Source of the DNA: G963665085 sp963665085
GTDB lineage: Bacteria; Bacteroidota; Bacteroidia; Bacteroidales; JAAAOM01
DNA length: 64,000 nt
Reading direction: 5' to 3'
NCBI GenBank assembly: GCA_963665085.2
Contig: CAXXXS010000001.1
Span: forward strand, 2,356,001 to 2,420,000
Below are positions 7,154 through 16,449 of this stretch, piece after piece. Under the pieces are notes generated by a model. The model saw nothing but the letters and a program-made list of their open reading frames with translations. It searched no databases and was not told the origin of the DNA. Numbering within the stretch: the first letter of the stretch is position 1; each line of letters opens with the position of its first letter. The translations under genes and the position numbers were made by a program.

Positions 7154-9577
7154 ATGAAAGTACTCAAATTTGGGGGCTCGTCGATAGCTTCTCCAGCAAT
7201 AATCGAAAAGATTAAGAAAATTATAATGGAACAATCACAACCTTGTGTTGTGGTTGTTTCTGCTTTTAAAAATATTACAAATAAGTTATCTCAGGCTGTA
7301 GAGCTTGCAAAACAAAAAGATACGGGTTACAAAACCTTGTTTGAGGAAATAACATCCATGCATATAAATTATGCAGAAGAAGTTTTACCGGAAAATACAA
7401 AGCAGGAAGCATTAAATAGTATTAATGATATCCTAAATGAATTAGGGAATATTCTGCAGGGTATCTATCTTTTAAATGATAGTTCCCCCAAAATAAAAGC
7501 AAATGTTTTAGAAAAAGGAGAGTTGCTTTCTTCATTAATCATTAATTATTTAATTGAAGGGTCTGTTTATTTTGATTCACGGGAATTAATTAAAACAAAT
7601 GATGATTACGAGAGCGCTTCTGTTGATGTTGAAGAATCTTATAAATTAATTAAGGAAAAAATACAGGGTGATAAAATATTTGTAGTTCCTGGTTTTATTG
7701 CTAGTAACTCAAAAAATGAAACAACATTATTAGGATGGGAAGGTTCTGATTATTCTGCTGCTCTTTTTGCAGCAGCACTTAATTCAGAAGTTCTCGAAAA
7801 ATGGACAGATGTGGATGGGTTTATGACTGCTGATCCAAAAAAAGTAGAGAAAGCTTTTGCTATCGAAAAACTCTCGTTTTCTGAAGCCATGGAACTTTCT
7901 CATTTTGGTGCGAAAGTAATTTATTCTCCAGCAATTCAACCTGTTTTTAAGAAAGGGATCAGTATAAAAGTGAAAAATATTAATAATCCTGAAGTATTGG
8001 GAACAGTTATTTCTAACGAGGTTGATAATTCTACATTACAACAAATAAAAGGAATTTCTTCTATTGATAATGTTAATTTAATTACACTTCAGGGATCTGG
8101 TGTCGCCGGAGGTAGAGGCATTTCTGCAAGATTATTTGGGGCTTTAGCTGAGAAGGATATTAATATTGTTCTTATTACCCAGTCATCATCGGAGTATTCA
8201 ATAACATTTGCTGTAAGTCCGGAAGATACCAAAAAAGCAAGTACTGCAATTCAAAGAGTATTTGATGCTGAAATAAAGAATAATGAAATCAATGTTCAGT
8301 TAGAAGAAAATTTATCTGTAATTGCAATTGTGGGAGAAGGGATGAAAGATACTCCCGGCATTTCTGCAAACCTTTTTGGATCACTTGGAAGAAACGGAAT
8401 AAGTGTTAATGCAATGGCTCAGGGTTCTTCTGAATTGAATATATCTGTAGTAATTAAGAAAGAGAGTCTGAAGAAAGCATTAAATGTTATTCATGAAGGA
8501 TTTTTCTTGTCACATTATAAAGATTTACACCTTTTCATTGCAGGAATAGGAAATGTTGGGCAGAAATTAATAGAGCAGATAAATCATCAGCAGTGCGAAT
8601 TAATGTCGCACCAACAACTTAAGATTAACGTAATTGGTGTTTCAAATTCAAGGAAGATGCTTATTAATCAAGATGGAATAGATCTTGTTAACTACCGGGA
8701 TCAGCTTGATAAAAATGGAGAAAAGGCTGATTTACAAAAACTGGTAACCACTATCCACGAATTAAACCTGAGAAACAGTGTCTTTGTCGATTGTACAGCC
8801 AGTGAACCGGTTTCTGAGATTTATCTTGACTTAATAAAAGGTTTTACATCTGTTGTTACAGCTAACAAAATTGCATGTTCTTCAGAATACTCATTATATG
8901 ATGAATTAAAAAAGAATGCACTCCGCCGAAGGGTTAAGTTTATGTACGAGACAAATGTTGGAGCAGGACTACCAATAATCAATACCATAAACGATCTTAT
9001 TCGTAGTGGTGATAAAATTCTTGGATTGGAAGCTGTTCTTTCCGGAACACTCAACTATATTTTTAATGTGCTCAGCGAAGAAATCCCAATGAGCAAGGCC
9101 ATATTAATGGCAAAAGAAAATGGATATTCAGAGCCTGATCCTAGAATCGATTTAAGTGGAATTGATGTTGTCCGTAAAATATTGATACTTGCTCGTGAAG
9201 CGGGATATCAGCTTGAACAGAGTGATGTAGAAGTAAATTCATTCTTGCCGGATAGTTGTTTCGAAGGGACATTGGATGATTTCTGGGAAAAAGTTAAAGA
9301 ATACGATGAAGAATTCGAACAAAAGCGCAAGGAACTCGAAAAAGAAAATAAGTGCTGGCGTTTTGTTGCAATCTTGAAAGATGGAAAACCATCTGTTGAA
9401 CTTAAGGTTGTTGATTCGTCTCATCCAGCATTTTCACTGGAAGGCTCAAACAATATTATCCTGATAACTACAGAACGATACAACGAATACCCTATGGTTA
9501 TTCGTGGATATGGTGCCGGTGCAGATGTAACAGCTGCAGGTGTTTTTGCAGATGTTATTCGGGTAGCAAATATTTAA
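7154..9577 (+). CDS. thrA: Bifunctional aspartate kinase / homoserine dehydrogenase I
   Basis: Catalyses the first (aspartate to aspartyl-phosphate) and third (aspartate semialdehyde to homoserine) steps of threonine and methionine synthesis. The 807-residue protein is full length for ThrA. It has an N-terminal aspartokinase (KFGGSS at 5-10, up to about 290), two ACT-type regulatory repeats (about 310-455, VAGGRGISARLFGAL and MKDTPGISANLFGSL) that imply amino-acid feedback, and a C-terminal homoserine dehydrogenase with NADP fold GIGNVGQKL near 463 and the TANKIA segment. thrC and thrH lie about 5 kb downstream, separated by the sigma factor/VWA module. A strong hairpin follows the stop. Confidence 0.97.
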   Translation: MKVLKFGGSSIASPAIIEKIKKIIMEQSQPCVVVVSAFKNITNKLSQAVELAKQKDTGYKTLFEEITSMHINYAEEVLPENTKQEALNSINDILNELGNILQGIYLLNDSSPKIKANVLEKGELLSSLIINYLIEGSVYFDSRELIKTNDDYESASVDVEESYKLIKEKIQGDKIFVVPGFIASNSKNETTLLGWEGSDYSAALFAAALNSEVLEKWTDVDGFMTADPKKVEKAFAIEKLSFSEAMELSHFGAKVIYSPAIQPVFKKGISIKVKNINNPEVLGTVISNEVDNSTLQQIKGISSIDNVNLITLQGSGVAGGRGISARLFGALAEKDINIVLITQSSSEYSITFAVSPEDTKKASTAIQRVFDAEIKNNEINVQLEENLSVIAIVGEGMKDTPGISANLFGSLGRNGISVNAMAQGSSELNISVVIKKESLKKALNVIHEGFFLSHYKDLHLFIAGIGNVGQKLIEQINHQQCELMSHQQLKINVIGVSNSRKMLINQDGIDLVNYRDQLDKNGEKADLQKLVTTIHELNLRNSVFVDCTASEPVSEIYLDLIKGFTSVVTANKIACSSEYSLYDELKKNALRRRVKFMYETNVGAGLPIINTINDLIRSGDKILGLEAVLSGTLNYIFNVLSEEIPMSKAILMAKENGYSEPDPRIDLSGIDVVRKILILAREAGYQLEQSDVEVNSFLPDSCFEGTLDDFWEKVKEYDEEFEQKRKELEKENKCWRFVAILKDGKPSVELKVVDSSHPAFSLEGSNNIILITTERYNEYPMVIRGYGAGADVTAAGVFADVIRVANI

Positions 9578-9586
9578 GATATTTTT

Positions 9587-9617
9587 AACCATCCAGGTTC
9601 TTAAAACCTGGATGGTT
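9587..9617. terminator. Bidirectional hairpin between thrA and the VWA gene
   Basis: A perfect 13-base stem (AACCATCCAGGTT / AACCTGGATGGTT) with a 5-base loop sits between two convergent genes. It lacks a long U-tract on either side, but its placement suggests a shared terminator or a palindromic repeat unit. Confidence 0.7.
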
Positions 9618-9623
9618 TGTGAA

Positions 9624-11498
9624 TTATTTACTACTCAATCCCTCTTTATAAGTTTTAGCTAACTTCACTAATCGAATGAATTCCCCTCTGTATCCTTCTT
9701 CATCCTCACCTTTTGAATTACGGGCTAGTGTTATCACATCATCATACGAACTGTTTCCTTTAAACTCAGACTCACGAAGAAGCATGCCAAATTGTGCAAC
9801 AGTAGATGCCCACCTTAAATTTTCGGATGCATTTGCAAAGTTTTTAGTGTTATTTTTTACTACTTGTTCAAGTAATTTGCTGGTTTTTCCTTCAGGTTGT
9901 TTGTAGCGAAGTTTTACATTCACCAATTCATCAGAAAAACTTGTCGGTTCTTTAACCTTTGTCTCCTGATAGCGAAGTGTTCGTTCGTTGTTATGAATAC
10001 TTGAGTTTTTAGTTTTAATCTCATACAATGCGGTTACAGTATGTCCGGAGCCCAGTTCTCCTGCATCTTTTTTATCATCATCAAAATCTTCTTCGTTTAA
10101 CAGGCGATTTTCATAACCAATTAACCTGTATGACTCAACATTTGTTGGATTAAATTCTATCTGGATTTTTACATCTTTTGCAATCGTATATAAGGTGCCA
10201 CCAAATTCACTTACTAATACTTTTTGTGCTTCCTGGATATTATCAATGTATGCGTAGTTGCCATTTCCTTTATCGGCAATAATTTCCATCTTATCATCTT
10301 TATAATTTCCCATTCCGTATCCTAGAACTGAAATGAAAATACCTTTTTCGCGTTCTTTTTCAATTAACCTTTCCATTTCAGCATTGCTTGATGATCCGAT
10401 ATTAAAGTCTCCGTCTGTTGCCAGGATAATGCGGTTGTTACCTTCTTGCATAAAGTTTTCTTCGGCTACTTTGTAGGCAAGTTGTAAGCCTGCACCACCG
10501 GCTGTTGATCCTCCGGCATTTAATCGGTTCAATGCGTCTAACATTGTTTGTTTTTGGTTTCCTGGAGTTGACGGTAATACCAATCCTGAATTTCCGGCAT
10601 AAACTACAATGGCTACTCGGTCTTCTGGTCTTAGTTGATTTACTAATAGTTTAAAAGATGACTTTAATAAAGGGAGTTTATTTGGTGAGTCCATTGAACC
10701 TGATACATCAATTAAGAAAACAATATTTGATGGGGGTAAATCTTCAACAGGAATTTTTTCTCCTTGCAGCCCAACAAGCAATAGTTTATTGTCATCATTC
10801 CATGGACAGGTACTTAACTCGGTATGTATTGAAAACGGATCATCTCCTTTTGGTTGTTCATATTCGTATGAGAAGTAATTAATCATTTCCTCAATTCGTA
10901 CTGCATCTTTTGGAGGTAATGAGCCTTGATTCAAGTACCTGCGGACATTGCTGTACGATGCAGCATCAACATCAATAGAAAACGTTGACAGAGGATTAAG
11001 TTTTACTTCACGGAAACCATTTTCATGGATAGTACTATAACCTTCAGTGTTAAATTCTGGAGTTGGAGAATAACTTATATCATAAGACATTTGATACTCT
11101 GTTTTCATAGAAGCTGATTTTTTTGATGTTATAGAATTGGCAATAGAACGAATTGGATTTCTGGCATAACCTGTAACAATAACTTCTTCTAATGCTTGTA
11201 CGTCTTCAACCAAATTGACATTAATAGTTGTTTTCTGACCAACTTTTATTTCTTCTGTTAAATATCCAATAAAACTGAATACCAAAATTGAATTCTGAGA
11301 TGAAATTTTAATTCTGAATTCTCCGTTTAAATCAGTCAATGTACCGTTAGTAGTTCCTTTCTCAATAATATTTACTCCAGGAAGGGCGTTATTATTTGCA
11401 TCTGAAACTTTTCCTGTAATAATTATTCCCTGGCTGTTTGCTGATAGAAGAATTAATGTTAATCCTATTATTCCTGCAAGTATTTTTATTGTTTTCAT
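9624..11498 (-). CDS. VWA-domain protein with CarboxypepD_reg-like N-terminus
   Basis: 624-residue exported protein. A signal peptide (about 1-22) is followed by a CarboxypepD_reg-like beta-sandwich (about 25-100) of the type found in front of SusC receptors. A linker with EEVIVTGYARNP resembles the TonB-box region of those receptors, but no barrel follows. Next comes a YfbK-type N-terminal region, then a von Willebrand A domain with an intact MIDAS (DVSGS, 264-268). The C-terminal part is like DUF3520. Such proteins bind partners through a metal site in the periplasm or at the outer membrane. It is divergent from an ECF-like sigma factor, with a 140-base shared promoter region. The precise function is unknown. 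Confidence 0.9.
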   Translation of the reverse strand: MKTIKILAGIIGLTLILLSANSQGIIITGKVSDANNNALPGVNIIEKGTTNGTLTDLNGEFRIKISSQNSILVFSFIGYLTEEIKVGQKTTINVNLVEDVQALEEVIVTGYARNPIRSIANSITSKKSASMKTEYQMSYDISYSPTPEFNTEGYSTIHENGFREVKLNPLSTFSIDVDAASYSNVRRYLNQGSLPPKDAVRIEEMINYFSYEYEQPKGDDPFSIHTELSTCPWNDDNKLLLVGLQGEKIPVEDLPPSNIVFLIDVSGSMDSPNKLPLLKSSFKLLVNQLRPEDRVAIVVYAGNSGLVLPSTPGNQKQTMLDALNRLNAGGSTAGGAGLQLAYKVAEENFMQEGNNRIILATDGDFNIGSSSNAEMERLIEKEREKGIFISVLGYGMGNYKDDKMEIIADKGNGNYAYIDNIQEAQKVLVSEFGGTLYTIAKDVKIQIEFNPTNVESYRLIGYENRLLNEEDFDDDKKDAGELGSGHTVTALYEIKTKNSSIHNNERTLRYQETKVKEPTSFSDELVNVKLRYKQPEGKTSKLLEQVVKNNTKNFANASENLRWASTVAQFGMLLRESEFKGNSSYDDVITLARNSKGEDEEGYRGEFIRLVKLAKTYKEGLSSK

Positions 11499-11638
11499 CT
11501 TCTTAATTTTTAATTTGTATGTTTGTTATAAATTCACTCATGAATGACGTCGTTTAAAGAATGCAGTAGTTTTATATTTTCCATAAATAATTTTCAAAAA
11601 AAATATTCTGTATTCATTGTAGTTTGATTATTAACTAA

Positions 11639-12247
11639 ATGAGAATTGTTGGCGCTAAAATAAAACATGCTGATTTATCGGATCAGGAATTGGTAGAACA
11701 CTATCAAAATACCAGGGATACTGTTTTTGTTTCTGAACTGCTTCAACGTTATTTAATGAATGTTTATGGAGTCTGCCTGAAATACCTTAAAAACAGGGAA
11801 GACGCAAAAGATATGGTAATGCAGATTTTTGAAGCATTAACCGAAAAACTTCTGGAAAAAGGGAAAGACTATTATAGTTTCAAGAAATGGCTTTATGTCG
11901 TTACTAAGAATTCTTGCCTCATGTATCTGCGTAAAGAAAATACAATTCAAAAACATCAGGATGAATATCTGAGTTATTCTTTTATGGAAAATGAGGAAGA
12001 TAATCATTCTTTAAATGTTTTGGATAAAGAAAATGTTGATAAAGCTCTTTATGATTGTATTAATGGACTAAATGATGAACAAAAAAAATGTGTTGAATTG
12101 TTTTATTTTGATAAAAAAACATACAAGGACATTGCATTAGTAATGAATATTATTGAGAAAAAAGTAAAGAGTAATATTCAGAACGGTAAAAGAAATTTGA
12201 GAATTTGCCTGGAGAAAAAAAATGAATTCGAAGAAGTCAGAAAATAA
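11639..12247 (+). CDS. RNA polymerase sigma factor, ECF-like
   Basis: 202 residues with sigma-70 region 2 (about 20-100: YLMNVYGVCLKYLKNREDAKDMVMQIFEAL) and region 4 (about 130-190: LNDEQKKCVELFYFDKKTYKDIALVMN), the layout of extracytoplasmic-function sigma factors. Its last 26 bases overlap the downstream gene, whose N-terminus looks like an anti-sigma region, so the two are co-translated. The divergent VWA gene is a likely target. The MRIVGAKIKHADLSDQELV start is consistent with the family. No promoter with a confident sequence match was found. Confidence 0.9.
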   Translation: MRIVGAKIKHADLSDQELVEHYQNTRDTVFVSELLQRYLMNVYGVCLKYLKNREDAKDMVMQIFEALTEKLLEKGKDYYSFKKWLYVVTKNSCLMYLRKENTIQKHQDEYLSYSFMENEEDNHSLNVLDKENVDKALYDCINGLNDEQKKCVELFYFDKKTYKDIALVMNIIEKKVKSNIQNGKRNLRICLEKKNEFEEVRK

Positions 12248-13604
12248 AAATTCAAAGTTTAATAAGGAAATATTAAACTATCTGAGCGATAATCTGTCGC
12301 AAGAGGATAGGTATACCTTTGAAAAACAACTTCATGAAGATGATTTTGATTTTGATGCAATGGAAGGATTTGAAGATTTTAATATTGAGGAAATTATTGA
12401 AGATAAAAAGATCCTTGAACATCAAATCATAGAAAAGACATCAAAGAAAAAAAGAGTACTTTATTATCAGATTGCTGGAATCGCTGCTGTTGGAATAATC
12501 TTTATTTTCCTCGCTAATTTATTTTTCTTTCAGGATTTAGCAGAAAAAAAAGAAATGATATCTGAAGAGGTTCAAACAGATCATAAGGAAACAGCCTCAG
12601 AAATTGATGTGCCTCCGGAATTACCCGATCAGAAAGCACAAAAATTGATTGAAAAAGAAGAATCTAATTTGAATGAAGAAATAACAGATGAGAATATAGA
12701 GATTGTTGATGGAGATGAAGTATTAGAAGAAATTTATTTCGAAGACGAAAAACAACCAGTTGCAGAAATGCCAGAAGAAGATGTTCTGGAAGTAGTTTTG
12801 CCCGATATGGAAGTAGAAGTTGCTGAAGGGGTAAAAAATGTTGAAGAGAATCTCGAACCTGTTCCTGAAACAGAAAAGAGATTTATGGCGCCAACTACAT
12901 CAAGATCTGCAGTTAAGAAATCAACGAATACCAATATCGTTACAAAAGAGAAGCAGATTAAGGATGGAAATTTTATTATTAAAGGAAAAGTAGTTGATTC
13001 TACAACAGATGAACCTCTGCCTGGGGTAAACATTGTTTTGGAGGGAGCTATGGTTGGAACTATGACTGATATCAATGGTGATTTTAAAATAGAAGTACCT
13101 GTCAAATATGCTGATAAAACTTTAAAAGTAAATTATATAGGATTTCTTACTGAACAAATTCCAGTAACACAAGATACATCATTAGTTGTTGGACTTGTTG
13201 AAGATATTGTGGCGCTAGATGAGGTCGTTGTTGTTGGATATGGAGCAAATAAAAAAACTAATCAAACAGGTAGTGTGTCAATCGTAGAAATGCCAGACGG
13301 GAATGCGCCTGTTGAAATTGCGGCTCAACCTGTAATGGGGTATCCTGAGTTCAGAGATTATTTAAAAGAAAACATTAAAATTCCGGAATCTCTTCCAAAA
13401 GGAAAAACAGAAAAAGTAAAAATAAAGATAACGATACATAGAGATGGTCAAATCAGACGTGTGGATGTAATATCATCTCCGGGTGATGAGTTCTCTGATG
13501 AGGCCGTACGTTTGCTGGTGGATGGTCCGGAATGGCAAGCGAAAACTGTTAACGGAAAAGCAGAAACCTCCGAAGTCGTTTTAAGAATTAAGTTCAAAAG
13601 ATAA
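12222..13604 (+). CDS. Anti-sigma-like membrane protein with CarboxypepD_reg and TonB C-terminal domains
   Basis: 460 residues with an unusual order. A cytoplasmic N-terminus (about 1-80, NKEILNYLSDNLSQEDRYTFEK) resembles anti-sigma/zinc-finger-less regulators. One transmembrane segment follows (about 84-104), then an acidic, Glu/Pro-rich periplasmic linker (about 110-235). A CarboxypepD_reg-like domain (about 245-335) ends in DEVVVVGYG. The C-terminal domain is TonB-like (about 375-460, VKIKITIHRDGQIRRVDVISSPG). The start overlaps the sigma factor gene by 26 bases. It probably restrains the sigma factor and couples it to the envelope. The same beta-sandwich plus VxGY motif occurs in the divergent VWA protein. 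Confidence 0.85.
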   Translation: MNSKKSENKNSKFNKEILNYLSDNLSQEDRYTFEKQLHEDDFDFDAMEGFEDFNIEEIIEDKKILEHQIIEKTSKKKRVLYYQIAGIAAVGIIFIFLANLFFFQDLAEKKEMISEEVQTDHKETASEIDVPPELPDQKAQKLIEKEESNLNEEITDENIEIVDGDEVLEEIYFEDEKQPVAEMPEEDVLEVVLPDMEVEVAEGVKNVEENLEPVPETEKRFMAPTTSRSAVKKSTNTNIVTKEKQIKDGNFIIKGKVVDSTTDEPLPGVNIVLEGAMVGTMTDINGDFKIEVPVKYADKTLKVNYIGFLTEQIPVTQDTSLVVGLVEDIVALDEVVVVGYGANKKTNQTGSVSIVEMPDGNAPVEIAAQPVMGYPEFRDYLKENIKIPESLPKGKTEKVKIKITIHRDGQIRRVDVISSPGDEFSDEAVRLLVDGPEWQAKTVNGKAETSEVVLRIKFKR

Positions 13605-13735
13605 CATTAAGAATAAAAGTTCTTTTCAGGAGAAATGTTTCTCTTGGATGGAATTTTTTTGTCAATAGTTAAAAAAAGTTCTTCTTTGCTTTCTGAATAT
13701 AAATGAAGTTGGTTATAAAAGAAAGAGTAGAATAA

Positions 13736-14398
13736 ATGATTCGTGCGATTGTTTTAGATCTGGATGGATTAATAATTGATTCAGAACCCCTATGGAAAGA
13801 AGCTGAAATAGCGGCATTTAAAGAAGTAGATATTAACCTTACAACAGAAATGTGTTCTCAGACTACAGGATTAGATACAAATGATGTTGTAAACTATTGG
13901 TACAATTATCAACCCTGGGATACATTAAGTCATAATGAGTTAAAAGCATTAATAGAAAAGAATTTAATTGAACTGGTTCGTCAGGAAGGAAAGGCAATGC
14001 CAGGAGTCTATGAAATCATAAAATTTGCAAAAGAAAAACAGCTAAAACTGGCAGTAGCATCTTCCTCTGTTACAGAGATAATTCATGAGGTACTGAAAAA
14101 GCTGGATATAATTTCAGAGTTTGATATTATCTATTCTTCTGAACATGAAGAAAGAGGGAAGCCAAATCCGGCAGTTTATTTAACAACAGCAGAGAAACTC
14201 GGTTTTCAACCATCCGAATGCCTTGCGTTTGAGGATTCGTTCTTTGGACTTTTGGCTGCAAAATCAGCTCGTTACAAGGCTGTAGTAGTTCCTGAGGAAA
14301 AAGAATATGATAATCCAAGATTAGGTTTTGCTGATTTAAAATTAAAATCTCTTGTAGAATTTTCTGAACTTCACTTTAATCTTTTGTCCGACTTGTAA
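13736..14398 (+). CDS. HAD-superfamily sugar-phosphate phosphatase (HxpB-like)
   Basis: 220-residue haloacid-dehalogenase hydrolase of the beta-phosphoglucomutase/hexitol phosphatase group. Motif I is DLDGLIIDSEPLW, with nucleophile D8 and acid D10; motif II is the Ser in ASSSVTE; motif III is the Lys in RGKPNPAVY; motif IV is FEDSFFG. A helical cap lies between motifs I and II. Closest in motif layout to E. coli HxpB (hexitol and 2-deoxyglucose-6-phosphate phosphatase). It stands directly before thrC, but its motifs give no reason to assign it a role in threonine synthesis. Confidence 0.85.
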   Translation: MIRAIVLDLDGLIIDSEPLWKEAEIAAFKEVDINLTTEMCSQTTGLDTNDVVNYWYNYQPWDTLSHNELKALIEKNLIELVRQEGKAMPGVYEIIKFAKEKQLKLAVASSSVTEIIHEVLKKLDIISEFDIIYSSEHEERGKPNPAVYLTTAEKLGFQPSECLAFEDSFFGLLAAKSARYKAVVVPEEKEYDNPRLGFADLKLKSLVEFSELHFNLLSDL

Positions 14399-14462
14399 AA
14401 ACAATTAACTTCGTGGGCTAAAAGTGATTTTTGTCATTTTGTAAGAATTGTTTTAAATAAAT

Positions 14463-15818
14463 ATGAATCAGATTTTATATTATTCAACAAACCAAAAAGC
14501 AGGGAAAGTAGGCTTCAGAGAGGCTTTGATTAAAGGACAAGCACCTGATAAAGGTCTTTATATGCCAGAAGAAATTCCGGTATTTTCAAATGAAGAATTA
14601 TCAAAATTCAAAGAATTAAGCTATCCGGAGATTGCATATGAAGTTGCATCAAAATTTTTTACAACAGATGAAGTAACATCAGAAGAGTTAAAGAAAATTA
14701 CAAATGATGCATATAATTTTGATGTTCCTTTAGAGAAAGTTTACGATAAGCATTATATCATGCGACTTGATCAGGGGCCAACTGCATCATTTAAAGATTT
14801 TGCAGCCAGGATGATGGGGCGTCTGATGCAGTATTTCCTTAATAAGGAAAACAGGGAAATGCTTATTCTTACAGCAACATCCGGAGATACAGGTAGCGCT
14901 ATTGCCAATGCTTTTTATGGCTTAGATAATATAAAAGTTGTAATCTTGTTCCCAGAAAATGAAGTTTCCGACAGGCAAAGGAAGCAAATGACTACATTGG
15001 GGAAAAATATCCAGATTATTGGGATTGACGGAAAATTTGATGATTGCCAGGCCTTTGTAAAACAAGCATTTGCAGATACAGACTTAGACCATCTTGGATT
15101 ATCTTCAGCCAATTCAATTAATATAGGCAGGCTAATCCCACAATCAATGTATTATTTCTATGCATGGTCAAGATTAGCATCTGGTATCGATGAAAAAATT
15201 ACTTTTTCTGTCCCTTCTGGTAACTTTGGCGATTTAATGGGAGGATTGATTGCAAAACATATGGGTTTACCTGTTGAACAATTTGTGATCTCAACAAATG
15301 ATAATGATGAAGTTCCAGTTTATCTAAAAACTAATATCTATAATAAGATAGAGCCTTCAAAAAATTGTATCTCTAGCGCAATGAATGTTGGTCACCCAAG
15401 TAATCTTGCAAGAATTATTGCTCTTTATGGCGGAGTGATGGATGAAAAAGGTGTTGTTACCAAAGAACCTAACTTGGAGAAACTTAAAAAGGATTTGTGG
15501 GGAACCAGTGTTAGCGACGAAGGAACAAAAGAAACAATAAAAAAAGTCTATGCAGACTATAATGTTTTATTAGAACCTCATGGCTCAGTTGGATGGACAG
15601 GTTTAGAAAGTTATATGAAAGAAAAAGGAAGTGAAAAGCTAACAGTTACTTTAGAGACTGCTCATCCGGCAAAATTCCCTAACGAGATTCGTTCTCTCTT
15701 AGATGTAGATCCGAAATTGCCAGAAAGCCTTAAAAACTTGGATGATAAGGAAGAAGTGTTTGTTAGAATGCAAACAAAATATGAAGAATTTAAAAAGTTC
15801 TTGCTGAAAGAATATTAA
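14463..15818 (+). CDS. thrC: Threonine synthase
   Basis: Converts O-phosphohomoserine to threonine using PLP. 451 residues, as for the long bacterial type. PLP-binding Lys is K111 in TASFKDFAARMMG. The phosphate-cradle ATSGDTGSAIA segment and the SVPSGNFGDLMGG motif are intact. It lies 31 bases before thrH on the same strand, which suggests an operon. No classical homoserine kinase is found between thrA and thrC. Confidence 0.97.
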   Translation: MNQILYYSTNQKAGKVGFREALIKGQAPDKGLYMPEEIPVFSNEELSKFKELSYPEIAYEVASKFFTTDEVTSEELKKITNDAYNFDVPLEKVYDKHYIMRLDQGPTASFKDFAARMMGRLMQYFLNKENREMLILTATSGDTGSAIANAFYGLDNIKVVILFPENEVSDRQRKQMTTLGKNIQIIGIDGKFDDCQAFVKQAFADTDLDHLGLSSANSINIGRLIPQSMYYFYAWSRLASGIDEKITFSVPSGNFGDLMGGLIAKHMGLPVEQFVISTNDNDEVPVYLKTNIYNKIEPSKNCISSAMNVGHPSNLARIIALYGGVMDEKGVVTKEPNLEKLKKDLWGTSVSDEGTKETIKKVYADYNVLLEPHGSVGWTGLESYMKEKGSEKLTVTLETAHPAKFPNEIRSLLDVDPKLPESLKNLDDKEEVFVRMQTKYEEFKKFLLKEY

Positions 15819-15849
15819 ACATTATTAATTAATAATTACTCGTTCAAGA

Positions 15850-16449
15850 ATGTATATTGTTTGTTCCGATTTAGAAGGTGTTTGGGTTCCTGAAGTATGG
15901 ATTAATGTTGCAAAAAAGACAGGTATAGAAGAATTAAAGCTGACAACACGTGACATTAAAGATTATGATGAGTTAATGCAGCATAGATTAAAAGTTCTGG
16001 ATAAGCATAAACTTACATTAAAAGATATTCAGGATGTAATTGCAACTATAAAACCATTAGAAGGGGCTTTAGATACTATTCAATGGATTAAGGAACGAGC
16101 ACAACTAATAATTGTTTCTGATACATTTACCCAGTTTGCACAGCCATTAATGCAACAACTCGACTGGCCAACATTATTGTGTCATAATCTTGAAGTTGAT
16201 AGTGATGATCGAATTGTGAATTATCATCTTCGCCAAAAAGATCCCAAAAGACAAGTTGTAAAAGCTTTTAAGAGTTTGCAATATCAGGTTGTGGCATTTG
16301 GCGATTCATACAATGATGTAACCATGCTCCAGGAAGCCGATGATGCTATTCTTTTTAAACCACCTCAGAATGTAATCGATGACTTTCCGGAAATTCCTGT
16401 GGAAAACGATTATGTTGGATTGAAAAAAAGGTTGGAGGCGTTTATTTAA
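15850..16449 (+). CDS. thrH: ThrH: phosphoserine phosphatase / homoserine phosphotransferase
   Basis: 199-residue HAD enzyme matching the ThrH family: motif I is CSDLEGVWVPE (D7 nucleophile, E9 replacing the usual second Asp, a ThrH hallmark), motif II the Ser of IVSDTF, motif III KRQVVKA and motif IV FGDSYNDVTML. In Pseudomonas ThrH moves phosphate from phosphoserine to homoserine, bypassing homoserine kinase. Here it follows thrC closely, and no thrB is visible nearby, so it may supply phosphohomoserine to ThrC. The 3' end overlaps the convergent hydrolase gene by 8 bases. Confidence 0.93.
   Translation: MYIVCSDLEGVWVPEVWINVAKKTGIEELKLTTRDIKDYDELMQHRLKVLDKHKLTLKDIQDVIATIKPLEGALDTIQWIKERAQLIIVSDTFTQFAQPLMQQLDWPTLLCHNLEVDSDDRIVNYHLRQKDPKRQVVKAFKSLQYQVVAFGDSYNDVTMLQEADDAILFKPPQNVIDDFPEIPVENDYVGLKKRLEAFI

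Noticed and set aside
12734..13105. A 123-codon minus-strand frame inside the anti-sigma/TonB-like gene
   Set aside because: Its Ser/Thr-rich translation mirrors the acidic linker on the true strand; an artefact of codon bias.
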